12,495 nt of DNA from the NCBI GenBank assembly GCA_964551295.1, contig CAZKDJ010000122.1:1-12495 (forward strand), in the 5' to 3' direction. Source of the stretch: JAFGED01 sp964551295 (GTDB lineage Bacteria > Chloroflexota > Anaerolineae > B4-G1). Positions 1 to 8,500 of the stretch are shown piece after piece. The position numbers and the translations under genes were made by a program. The notes below the pieces were generated by a model that was not told where the DNA came from, did not search any database, and saw only the letters and a program-made list of their open reading frames with translations. Within the stretch, counting starts at the first letter, position 1, and each line of letters opens with the position of its first letter.

Positions 1-510
1 TGCACTGTGTTATCCTGGAGGGTGGCGGCGCTACTCAAGAGGTACAGCCCGCCGCCATAGCCGCCGTGGCCTCCTACGCCATCTGTGCTGGCAGTGTTGC
101 CTTGCACTGTGTTATCCTGGAGCGTGGCGGCGCTACTCGAGAGTAATAGCCCGCCCCCGAGGCCGATGCCGCCAGTGCTGGCGGTGTTGCTGACGACGGT
201 GTTGCCTTGGAGGGTGGCGGCGCTACTCGAGAGTAATAGCCCGCCGCCTTCACCCCAGGAGGCTGTGCTGGCAGTGTTGCCTTGTACTGTGTTATCCTGG
301 AGGGTGGCGGCGCTATTCGAGAGGTACAGCCCACCGCCGTAGCCGCCGTAGCCTACGGCGGCTGTGCTGGCGGTGTTACTGACGATCACATTGTCCTGGA
401 GCATGACGTCGCTATGACTGAGGTATAACCCGCCGCCGGCGCCCGTGCTAGCTGTGCTGGCGGTGTTGCCGGTGACCACACAGCCGCTGATGGTGGCCGT
501 GGCCAAGTAG
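1..510 (-). repeat. In-frame tandem coding repeats (90-102 bp units) of the beta-helix gene
   Basis: The phrase that reads tggagggtggcggcgct on the plus strand starts at 16, 118 (one change), 208 and 298, with more diverged copies near 397 and 487. The intervals are 102, 90, 90, 99 and about 90 bp, all multiples of three, so each change adds or removes whole residues. Copies at 1-60, 101-160 and 281-340 are nearly identical at DNA level. The units alternate between a VQGNTAST and a VVSNTAST type, which suggests that a two-unit block was duplicated. The size variation lies in the Gly/Tyr-rich linker before GGGL. Confidence 0.85.
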
Positions 511-1022
511 ACGTACACCCCGCCGCCGGCATCGTACCCAGCCCCATACAATCTGGTAGCATTTCCGCCGGTGATGCGCAGCCCTTCTAGCGTGGGGGTG
601 ACAGTCTGTCCTGAGCTTGTCCAGGGGTCCCCCACGATGACCAGCACCCGTCCCAGTCCCTGTGCGTCCAGCGTGGTGGGATTGGCCACCGAGTCGGGCG
701 GGCCGGCAAAGCCGTCGGTGCTGGTGTAGCCGCCGCGCACCGTCACCGTCTTGCTGATGAATACCACCTGGGTGATACTTTCTCGTTGGTGGACGCCGGT
801 GTAGACGCCTCCGGCCACGCGGATCTCCTCCCCGCCGCTGGCGGCGTCCACGGCGGCCTGGACGTTGGTAAAGACCTCGGTGCATTCATCGGGGTAGGAG
901 CCACCGCCAGGATCTACACAGTAGACGTTTCCGGGGTCGGCGCGGACGGACAAGCCGCCGCTCAGTACCCACAGCAAGCCCAGGCCCAAAGTGAGTGGAA
1001 CGAGTAGTTGTCTGGTTTTCAT
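1..1022 (-). CDS. Secreted right-handed beta-helix repeat protein (partial, 3' end beyond left edge)
   Basis: The minus-strand frame is open from ATG at 1022 to the left edge, giving 340 residues without a stop. An AGGAAG ribosome binding site lies 8 bases upstream (1031-1036). Residues 1-28 form a signal peptide: MKTRQ, then a Leu/Gly-rich core ending SVRA. Residues about 50-75 (FTNVQAAVDAASGGEEIRVA) match the opening of pectin-lyase-like parallel beta-helix proteins, where a 'probable outer membrane' or adhesin-type helix follows. From about residue 165 the protein consists of repeats of the form GGGLYLS-SAATLQDNTVQGNTAST, 30-34 residues each, as expected for turns of a right-handed beta-helix. 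Its role is probably extracellular or surface-attached. The substrate is unknown and no catalytic residues were recognised. It lies 34 bp downstream of the propeller gene on the same strand, so the two are probably cotranscribed. The C-terminus, which would show any anchor, is outside the window. Confidence 0.85.
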   Translation of the reverse strand, partial: MKTRQLLVPLTLGLGLLWVLSGGLSVRADPGNVYCVDPGGGSYPDECTEVFTNVQAAVDAASGGEEIRVAGGVYTGVHQRESITQVVFISKTVTVRGGYTSTDGFAGPPDSVANPTTLDAQGLGRVLVIVGDPWTSSGQTVTPTLEGLRITGGNATRLYGAGYDAGGGVYVYLATATISGCVVTGNTASTASTGAGGGLYLSHSDVMLQDNVIVSNTASTAAVGYGGYGGGLYLSNSAATLQDNTVQGNTASTASWGEGGGLLLSSSAATLQGNTVVSNTASTGGIGLGGGLLLSSSAATLQDNTVQGNTASTDGVGGHGGYGGGLYLLSSAATLQDNTV

Positions 1023-1037
1023 CGTTTTTTCTTCCTG

Positions 1038-1051
1038 CACCCAACCTACAA
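1038..1051 (-). repeat. 14-bp intergenic repeat, copy 1
   Basis: CACCCAACCTACAA on the plus strand (TTGTAGGTTGGGTG in the direction of transcription). An identical copy lies at 2502-2515. Both copies sit just downstream of a stop codon on the minus strand, here between the propeller stop and the ribosome binding site of the beta-helix gene. Confidence 0.6.
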
Positions 1052-1056
1052 CGAGA

Positions 1057-2373
1057 TCAGTTTCTCATGACCAGTGGAAGGTAGACACGATACTGGGGCA
1101 TCATTGCATCCCACACCACGGTATATTCCCCGACCTCGGATAGATAGACGGTATCGGGGGCCTTCTGATCCATGCTGCCCGTGGCGATGGGGATCGTCTC
1201 CGACGTGCTCACCACGCCGCTGCCCGTCATCCGCTGGCCACGTATGTCGCCTGGTGCGCTAGAGTATGCCCGATACTTCCAGACGATCAGGTACTGATCC
1301 TTGTCAGGGGCATAGGCACCGACGCCCCCGTTTCCGTGCTCGGTGTCCAGGTCCGTGATCTGTATTGGGCTTTCCATGACGCCTGTGACCGACACGTGCC
1401 GCCCCCAGACGTTCCAGTAGCCCGTGCGCAGATCGCTCCACAGCACCAGGAACTCGTTCGAGGTCGTGTTGTAGATGATGTCCGTCGGCGCCTCACGGTC
1501 CATGGGACCGCTCCGGGCAGAGATGGGGAGTGGGCTGCCCACCAGTTGGCCTGTGCTGGAGACGAGCTGGCCATAAGCGTCAAAGTACGCGTCCTCTGGG
1601 CCTGTGTAGTGCTGCCAGGCCACCAGGTAGACCGCCTGTCCCTCGGCATAGGCGACGTGGGGACCGATTTGAAGGTAAGGTGCAGCGGTGATGGTAAAGT
1701 GTCCCCCGATCAGGAGACCATTGTTTGAAACCCGCTGCGCATAGATATCTGGATTGTCTGCGCCACTGCGATCATCCTGCCAGACAATCAGGTACTCGTC
1801 GTCGTCGGGATTGTAGGCCACCTTCGGGTTGGTTTGATCGCCGGTGGCCTGGGCCACGGTGATGACGTCGCTGCCGCCGGGTTTGATCAGGCGGGCGTAG
1901 ATGTCCCAGTCTTCGTTCCGGTCGTCATGCCAGACCGCCAGATAATGCCCCGTACTGCCCCCATCCACAGCAGGCCGCCGTTGGTCTCCATCCGCTTCCA
2001 GAATTGGATAAGTCGAGACGACAGCCTCCAGCCTTGCACCATACAGGTCGTATCCGCCGCCGTCGTCCCTTTCCCAGACCACGAAGGGGTTGCCGCTATC
2101 ATCTGTGGCCACCTGAGGGGATTGCTCATCTCCCACATCCCAGGCAATGGGATAAGCCTGGCCTTCCAGCGAGCCATCAGGCAGAATCTGCTGACCGTAG
2201 ACATCGTGTGAGACGATTGCAGCCCCATCTTTTGAAGTAGCCAGAGAGCTCGACACGGCGAGCAGTGTGATCAGGCTCAGTGCTATGGCCGACGTGAGAG
2301 CGAGCGCACGCTTCAGGCGGCGTTTTTTCGTTTCGACTTTTTGCTCTTTTTCTGTCATCGTGATTGTTGCCAT
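1057..2373 (-). CDS. Secreted seven-repeat beta-propeller-like protein with Chloroflexota-type C-terminal tail
   Basis: 438 residues. I chose the ATG at 2373 because AAGGAGG (2383-2389) lies 9 bases upstream and residues 1-45 then form a normal signal sequence: a Lys/Arg-rich start followed by a hydrophobic stretch ALALTSAIALSLITLLAV. A GTG one codon earlier is also possible. The mature part has seven repeats of about 50 residues. Each ends in a hydrophobic strand closing with Trp (VVW 98-100, AVW 146-148, IVW 196-198, VAW 251-253, VLW 310-312, IVW 363-365, VVW 419-421), often followed by DDR and DIYAQR. This pattern fits a seven-bladed beta-propeller. The Asp-rich loops could bind calcium (inference). 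The protein ends YRVYLPLVMRN, a tail I associate with exported Chloroflexota proteins. It lies downstream of the RHS gene and 34 bp ahead of the beta-helix gene. No enzyme motif was recognised; a binding or surface role is most likely. Confidence 0.85.
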   Translation of the reverse strand: MATITMTEKEQKVETKKRRLKRALALTSAIALSLITLLAVSSSLATSKDGAAIVSHDVYGQQILPDGSLEGQAYPIAWDVGDEQSPQVATDDSGNPFVVWERDDGGGYDLYGARLEAVVSTYPILEADGDQRRPAVDGGSTGHYLAVWHDDRNEDWDIYARLIKPGGSDVITVAQATGDQTNPKVAYNPDDDEYLIVWQDDRSGADNPDIYAQRVSNNGLLIGGHFTITAAPYLQIGPHVAYAEGQAVYLVAWQHYTGPEDAYFDAYGQLVSSTGQLVGSPLPISARSGPMDREAPTDIIYNTTSNEFLVLWSDLRTGYWNVWGRHVSVTGVMESPIQITDLDTEHGNGGVGAYAPDKDQYLIVWKYRAYSSAPGDIRGQRMTGSGVVSTSETIPIATGSMDQKAPDTVYLSEVGEYTVVWDAMMPQYRVYLPLVMRN

Positions 2374-2396
2374 CACGTATGTCCTCCTTGTTCTGC

Positions 2397-2429
2397 AGGT
2401 GCGACGCACCTTGGAGGTGCATCGCACCT
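2397..2429. repeat. Tandem REP-like palindromes
   Basis: Two palindromes stand side by side: AGGTGCGACGCACCT (2397-2411, a 7-bp stem around one base) and AGGTGCATCGCACCT (2415-2429, a 6-bp stem), separated by TGG. The two units can also pair with each other. They lie 8 bases upstream of the ribosome binding site of the propeller gene, so they are probably in its 5' untranslated RNA. I recall similar AGGTGCGACGCACCT elements dispersed in Chloroflexota genomes, but this was not checked. Confidence 0.65.
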
Positions 2430-2438
2430 CGGTTACGT

Positions 2439-2509
2439 GTTGGGTGGCGGGTGATGGAGAGGCCAGGGAGATCACGCCCGGCGACTCCAGACTCACGCCG
2501 CCACCCAAC
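2439..2509. repeat. Long imperfect inverted repeat (hairpin) downstream of the RHS gene
   Basis: GTTGGGTGGCGG (2439-2450) is the exact complement of CCGCCACCCAAC (2498-2509). The arm continues inward as GTGA/TCAC after one bulged base, and then as TGGAG (2455-2459)/CTCCA (2485-2489), giving about 21 pairs. On the minus strand it follows the RHS stop by about 45 bases. It could slow or stop transcription, but no run of T follows it. It may instead be a miniature mobile or REP-type element. Confidence 0.55.
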
Positions 2510-2515
2510 CTACAA
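2502..2515 (-). repeat. 14-bp intergenic repeat, copy 2
   Basis: CACCCAACCTACAA, identical to 1038-1051. It overlaps the right arm of the 2439-2509 hairpin and lies 38 bases beyond the RHS stop codon. Confidence 0.6.
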
Positions 2516-2553
2516 ACTGGGTCGATTGCAAAGTGCCACAAAAGAAACACTAC

Positions 2554-5500
2554 TCATGGATAGGTATAGGGAGCCAGTCGACTTTGATTGCGGTTGTAGC
2601 GATTCCACTGATCAAAATACTCAACCACCTGTTTCGACCCGGCATAGAATCCTGCTCCACCCCCCAGTATCTCTACAGCGCCCACAATAACAGCGCCCGT
2701 ACTAAGACCGCCCGAGGGAACTTCAAGAGCGAGGCCACCGGCCATAACGGTAAGTCCCTTTGCCATTACGCATCCACCGCCAAACATTATCACCCCACCT
2801 TCTCCAAGATCGCGACGGTCAGGTGGAGCCAGATCAGGGATACCGTTTGCAAACGCATCCGTGGCTACATGGAACACATAGTCGTCGGTCGGAAGTCCGA
2901 GCTTGTTTCCCTCCCTCGCTAGAATGATATCTTGGCGAGTGCTAGCATTCGGATTTAGAGGATTATCGCTGTAGAATGCCGCAACGTCAAAGTAGTCCAC
3001 CCCGTCGATTGTAGAACATAGACTGAATACCCACCATGGGTTCCCCATAAACTCCGCAGACCATAATTGGTTATCGGCTGGGTTAAGAGCTTCCAAGACA
3101 TCACCATTCTCTGCTTCCATCAGCAAACTCCACCAGTCCGCATGTTGTTCATAGTGTGTCCAGTTGTATATAATGGTATTGATCTCGCCTTCGCTATAGC
3201 CTCGCTTTTCAAGGCCCTTCCTGATTTCATCCTCTGTGTAATGCCCCGTTGGATCCACGTACCGGAGGGGATTTCCGAGGACATAAGAGTACCGGTTCAG
3301 CGCTTGCGGATTCCCCGGTTCAGGCACAATCGTATCGGCAGAGATAAACCGGCCAAGATAAGGGTCATAGAACCTGGCGTTATAGTCCATCAGCCCTAGC
3401 CCGGCCTCGTTCCTCTGCCCGGTGAAGGTGTAGTCAGTGGGCAGGGCGCCGCTGCTCCAGCGCTCTTCGCCGTAGGGGTAGTAGCGCTGTTGGGCTACCT
3501 CTGCGCCAAGCCCTCCGCAGCCGCTCGTGCTCCCGCAGGTGGTCAGGCTGGTGGAGCCCAGGTGGTCGCCGTGGAGGTAGGTCACCACGTCGTCAACCCG
3601 CATCGCCACGCGCCAGCCGGCGGCGTAATAGTACTTGGTTACCTTTGTGGCGGGCAACAATGTCAGGTCATCCAGGTCATAGTTCCCACGAATGCAGAAC
3701 CACTTGACGGTCTCGACCCCTACCCCGAACACCGACCGCAGGTCCGCATCCAGGTTTCGGCGCAGCTCACGCCAGGTGCCGTCCTGGTATCGGCTGCCCA
3801 CCGGCACGAAGGCATAGTTGCCGCTTGCATAAGGAGTCCCGTTGATAGGTTCGTAGCGGATGGAGTAGTCGTTGCCGTCTGAGGCATGCACTTTTACGTA
3901 AAAGACGAACGTGTCGCTGTCCTTGATCCAGACCGACAGTTCCCGCAGAGGGATATCCAGTGAGCCGTCGGCAGGATAGCGGATACCAAAGTTGACCCCC
4001 TGGCTGGTGGTCGTGCGCAGCACCCGTCCAGGCCGCCCGGCCCCCGCCACCGTGGCCAGTGACCCCGATCCGTCGTAGATCTTCCAGTCGTGGTCGAGGG
4101 GAGAGTCTGTGTATTCAAAGTCGTCCACCAGGTACCCGCCGTCCACCGTCGCACCCGTGCCTTTTGGCGTCGTGGAGGCATAGGGCTTGGATGCTCCTTC
4201 GCTACCCGCCAGGGATGGGAGGCACGGCCAGGCCTGGGCCGTGTTCGATGGCCCGCTTTCTCCAGCGGCGTTCACGGCCGTCACATAGTAGGAATCGCCC
4301 TCTTTCCCGGTGCCATCCGTGTATTCGCCCGCGGGCAATCCACTGGCGATGCGGGTAGAGTTGCGGTAGACACGGAACGTCGTGCCCGATGGTGGCAAAG
4401 ATGGCTGCCAAGATAGTTGGACGTAATCCGGGGATGGCCGAGCCGGTGACGACTGTTCCAAGGGTAATGGTTCCGAGATATAACATGCATCCAGGCTCGT
4501 CGGAGCTGGCGGAGGCGGAGGGGGAGGTGGGTCCGCTATCTGCACCTCGTAGTGGTTGCCCACGTACAGGGTCGTGCCGCTGCCGTCGACCCTTTTCACC
4601 CGGTTCCCATCGCCATCGTAGAAGAACTCGGTCGTCTCGCCGCCGGTGGTGACGCGCTCGAGGCGGTTCTCGGCGTTAAAGTCTTGCGTGTAGGTGGTGC
4701 CGTTCTCCTCACGGTTGGTCATATTCCCATTGGCGTCGTAGGAATAGCTCGCGACTGTTGTCCCAGAAATCTCGAGTTCCTGCACCGCATGAGGATGGTT
4801 TGGATCGTAATGGTACAACAGCAATTCGCCTCTCGAGGTGATGTTCCCGATTTCATCGTAGCTGTACTTCTGAAAACCTATTATGCTCCCGCGTGGCCCG
4901 ACCCTGGTTATAATATCCGTCAACCGATCTAGAGCATCGTAGGTAAAGCTCTGGGTTTCGGTGCCCCCTGGCATATCGTAGTCGTCGATGGCCGTCACGT
5001 TGCCCACGGCGTCGTACTCATACTCGAGCTTTTGCAAGTCTTCGAACGACGGGCCGTCCAGACCGGTCTTGATCCATCGCAAGCGCCCCATCCCATTGAG
5101 CGTGTCCCAATCATAGTACTCGTAGCTCGTCTGCAAGTTCAGGCTCGCTCCACCGAACTGCATCAACGTCGTCCGCCCTGGTGCGTCATAGTCCAGGTTC
5201 TCCACGTAGGTGGTAAAACCATCCACGCTCTCCAGCAGCCCCTGGGGGTTGTAGGTGTGGGTCACGATCTCGCCGTCGGGGTAGGTCATGTCCTCCACGC
5301 GATCCAGCGCATCGTAGGTGTATTCGGTGACGAACGGCCCCGCGCTGCCGATGGTCTTGCTCTCCTGCGTCACCCGCCCGCGCTCGTCGTAGGTCCACGA
5401 GGTCGAGCCGCTTGTATCGTTCATACTGGTGCGACGCCCTATGCCAAAGCCGTGATCCGCCTCGTCGTACCAATACTGCGCTAACGGGAGCACTCCTAAA

Positions 5501-8500
5501 AACTTGGAGGTAAGGCGGTTCAATTCATCGTACGCAAAGTAGACCCACTGCCCTTTGGCATCTCTCTGACTCTTCAGGTTCCCCACCGCGTCGTAGCTGT
5601 ATGTCCAGGCTCCCATATCCGGGTCATCCATCGCCACCTTGCGGCCCAGGGGGTCGTACTCCATCGTGGTAACATTGTTTGCCGCATCGGTCACTGTGAG
5701 CAGATTACCCAGCACGTCATAGTCGTAGATAGTGGAGGCATATAGTACATACGGATCGGTATGCTCACCGCCTGGAGGATCGCACTCCAAATCCTGGTAT
5801 GGGGCCGGCATGGTATTGGATTTGCAATTTCCCTCGTACTCTTGCACTTTCACCATGCGTCCCAGCGCATCGTATATGGAGGTTCGGGCATGCTGGTTCT
5901 CGTCGTAGAAAGTATGCCATAGGAACCCACCGGAGGCGACGTGGCGCTGATAGGTGCTGGTCACGTCCGGATTCTCGACCTTGACTGCCCGTCCCAGGGC
6001 GTCATAGTCGGTAGTGGTATGGGGGCGATTGGGGTCGTCCAGTGGCTTAAAGTTCCAAAAATCCTCGTCGACCACATAGGGCACGTATGCATTCTTCGTC
6101 CGCCCCAATCCGTCGTAGGTGGTATAGGAGAGCACTTGCTCGCCACCGTCGGTCCGTTCGACCAGGGTCTCTACCAACCGCCCCAGTCCATCGTAAAAGT
6201 ACAAGGTGGGCCGAAGCGCATTGCCCACACCGTACCGTTCACGCACTATCTCTGTCACCTGCAGTCCCTGTAGCCCATTGGCATTGTACGTGTCATACTC
6301 GTACATTACTGTCGGTGCAAGGATATCGTCGAGTGGGCGAAGCACAGTGATCAGCCGCCCAAAACCGTCGTAGCCATACCAGGTCGCCGTCTCCTCACCG
6401 TTGTCGTCCCACATCCGTCCCACCTGTCCGGGCAGGCCGTGTTCGCCCGCTGGCTCTCCGGTATAATTGACGTAGTAGTACTCGACATAGTTGCACTGCT
6501 CCACGTCGGTACCTACGGCGCCGCAGGTCTCCACAGGATAGAGGTGGTAGATGGTGTCATACTCGATCGTCGTCGTGTGACCGTTGGGATCGGTCTCAGA
6601 GATGAGGTTTCCGCGAGTGTCATAGTCATACGATGTGTGAACCCAACCCCAATCACCTAGACCTCGTCCCACCCTGGTCAGGTTCCCCTGTGTCGGCGGT
6701 GTATGGTAATCTACTGCCCCATCGTAATAGTTGATGGTCTGTGTCTTTAGCGCGAGGCCGCCCACGTTGCCGGTGATCCCCTCGTACACGTTCTCCCAGG
6801 CGAGCTTGTTCACGATCCACACCGCGGGGTCGCCGTTGGGGTAGAACCCACGGTGCACACTCCGCTCGTCGCCGGAGACAGCGATGTTCCCGTAATGATA
6901 CTCGGCGATGAGATTGCCATAGTCGTCATAGTCACCGTAGACGATGCGGGTGCTGAGAGATCCGCCCCCGCTATAGTCCGTCGTCACTACTTCGTCCACG
7001 TGGGCCCAGGTCGTGCTGCCCAATGTTTCGGTAGACCAGGCCGTGTCGGTTTGTTTGAGCGGCACGCCGTCGGCGTCGCTAACCCGTACCTGCGTCTCAC
7101 GCCCCAAAAGGTCATAGTTATCGTGTACAAAATCGTGGCGGCGCTTTACAAGCACACTCTCGTCGTAGTCATATAGGGTTTCAGCCGTCCAGTCGTGACC
7201 TACGATCGTGGCCCATTCCTTCGCTTTGTCCCTGGCGCAGGGTTGATTACGCTCGCCACGACAGTAAGGACCATACTGATACTCTATGCAGGCCCGATCT
7301 TCGCTCAGACCCTCGTGGGGATAGGTACATACCTTGTTGGCCCTGTACGTCGCTCCCACCGATTCTGGGTCCATGCTTGGCCAGTCTTTGGGATCGTTGG
7401 TCCGGTAGTATTCGTCGCCTTCGTCGTAAAAGAACTGCGTCGCCGCCCCGTAGCCGTTGCGCACCCACTTCAGCCGGGGATGATGATAGCACCATCTATC
7501 CCAGTTATTCAGCCACTCGTACTCAAAGCTCGTCGCCGGTAGCGACTGATTGCCGCCGGCATCCCAGACCTGGATATTGTCCAGGTGCGCCAGCTTCAAA
7601 TACATCCCACATTCATTGCCCATATCACCTGTGTTGGTTATGTTGACGGTCAGGCTGTACTCGCGCGTCACTTGCGGGGGTTGACCCTGCCAGGTTTGAA
7701 TGCTGGTATAGCGCGGGCCAACGCTGTTGATGCTCGCGGTGGTGTAAGCGAACGTCACCCCCGAATGATAGTGCCCGGCATCATCCTTGTTGTACTCGAT
7801 CTCCGTCAGCAGGCTGTGAAAGTCGTTACTGGGCTTGTCGAACTCCTTGTACGTGAACACCATCTCGTTTCCGTGGACGTCGGCGATCATGTCCGCCCGC
7901 CAGCGTTTCACCACGCGATGCGGTGCCTGTCCTCCATAATCGCAATTATAACCAACGCAGTCTTCGTCTACGTCCTGCTCCGAGTTCTCCGTGTACCCCA
8001 GACGAACCTCGCTGCCGTCGGCCATGCGTACGATCCAATAGTCACCGGTGATGTTCTCAAGGCTGCCGTTGCCGGTATTGCCTGCCGCAATACACGCATC
8101 CCGGATGCCCTTATTGCTGGCCTCATTACAAAAGTTGCGCCGCTCGACGTAGAGATGGGGCGCGTCTTTGGCGTGAAAACGCCCCCAATACTTGATGCCT
8201 GCCGGCTCCAGGTCGTAGCCTGTGCCGTTCATGATCAACGTGAATATATCGTCAAAGCAGGTCCCGCGGCAGTCTTTGAACTTGCGCACGATGTCTATCT
8301 GGTCTGCTGACCACCCCGCCCCCAACGGCCCCATGGCAACACCCATGTATCCCAGGGAGCCATCCACCCGCCGGCTGTTGTACGACAGGTTCACCTGGGG
8401 TTGCAGACCGTTCCGGCCCGGTGGGACCTCGATAGGGTAGTTGTACGTCGACGCACCACTGAACGTGGAAACGACCGGCGGGTTGTACGAGAACTGCCAT

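Noticed and set aside
1..510. CRISPR-like or satellite array
   Set aside because: The spacings are all multiples of three within an open frame encoding beta-helix turns. There are no unique spacers and no cas genes.
2374..2550. Upstream ATG 2550 as start of the propeller protein
   Set aside because: The extra 59 residues translate the palindromes and hairpin and would bury the signal peptide. The ATG at 2373 has AAGGAGG at a good distance.
2374..2553. Small immunity gene after the RHS tip
   Set aside because: The region is filled by palindromes and a hairpin. No frame with a ribosome binding site and coding character was found on the minus strand.
7585..8310. 241-codon plus-strand open frame inside the RHS gene
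   Set aside because: Antisense shadow of a clearly coding YD-repeat/SpvB region. It has no ribosome binding site or domain. The same holds for the other plus-strand frames between 2560 and 8500.
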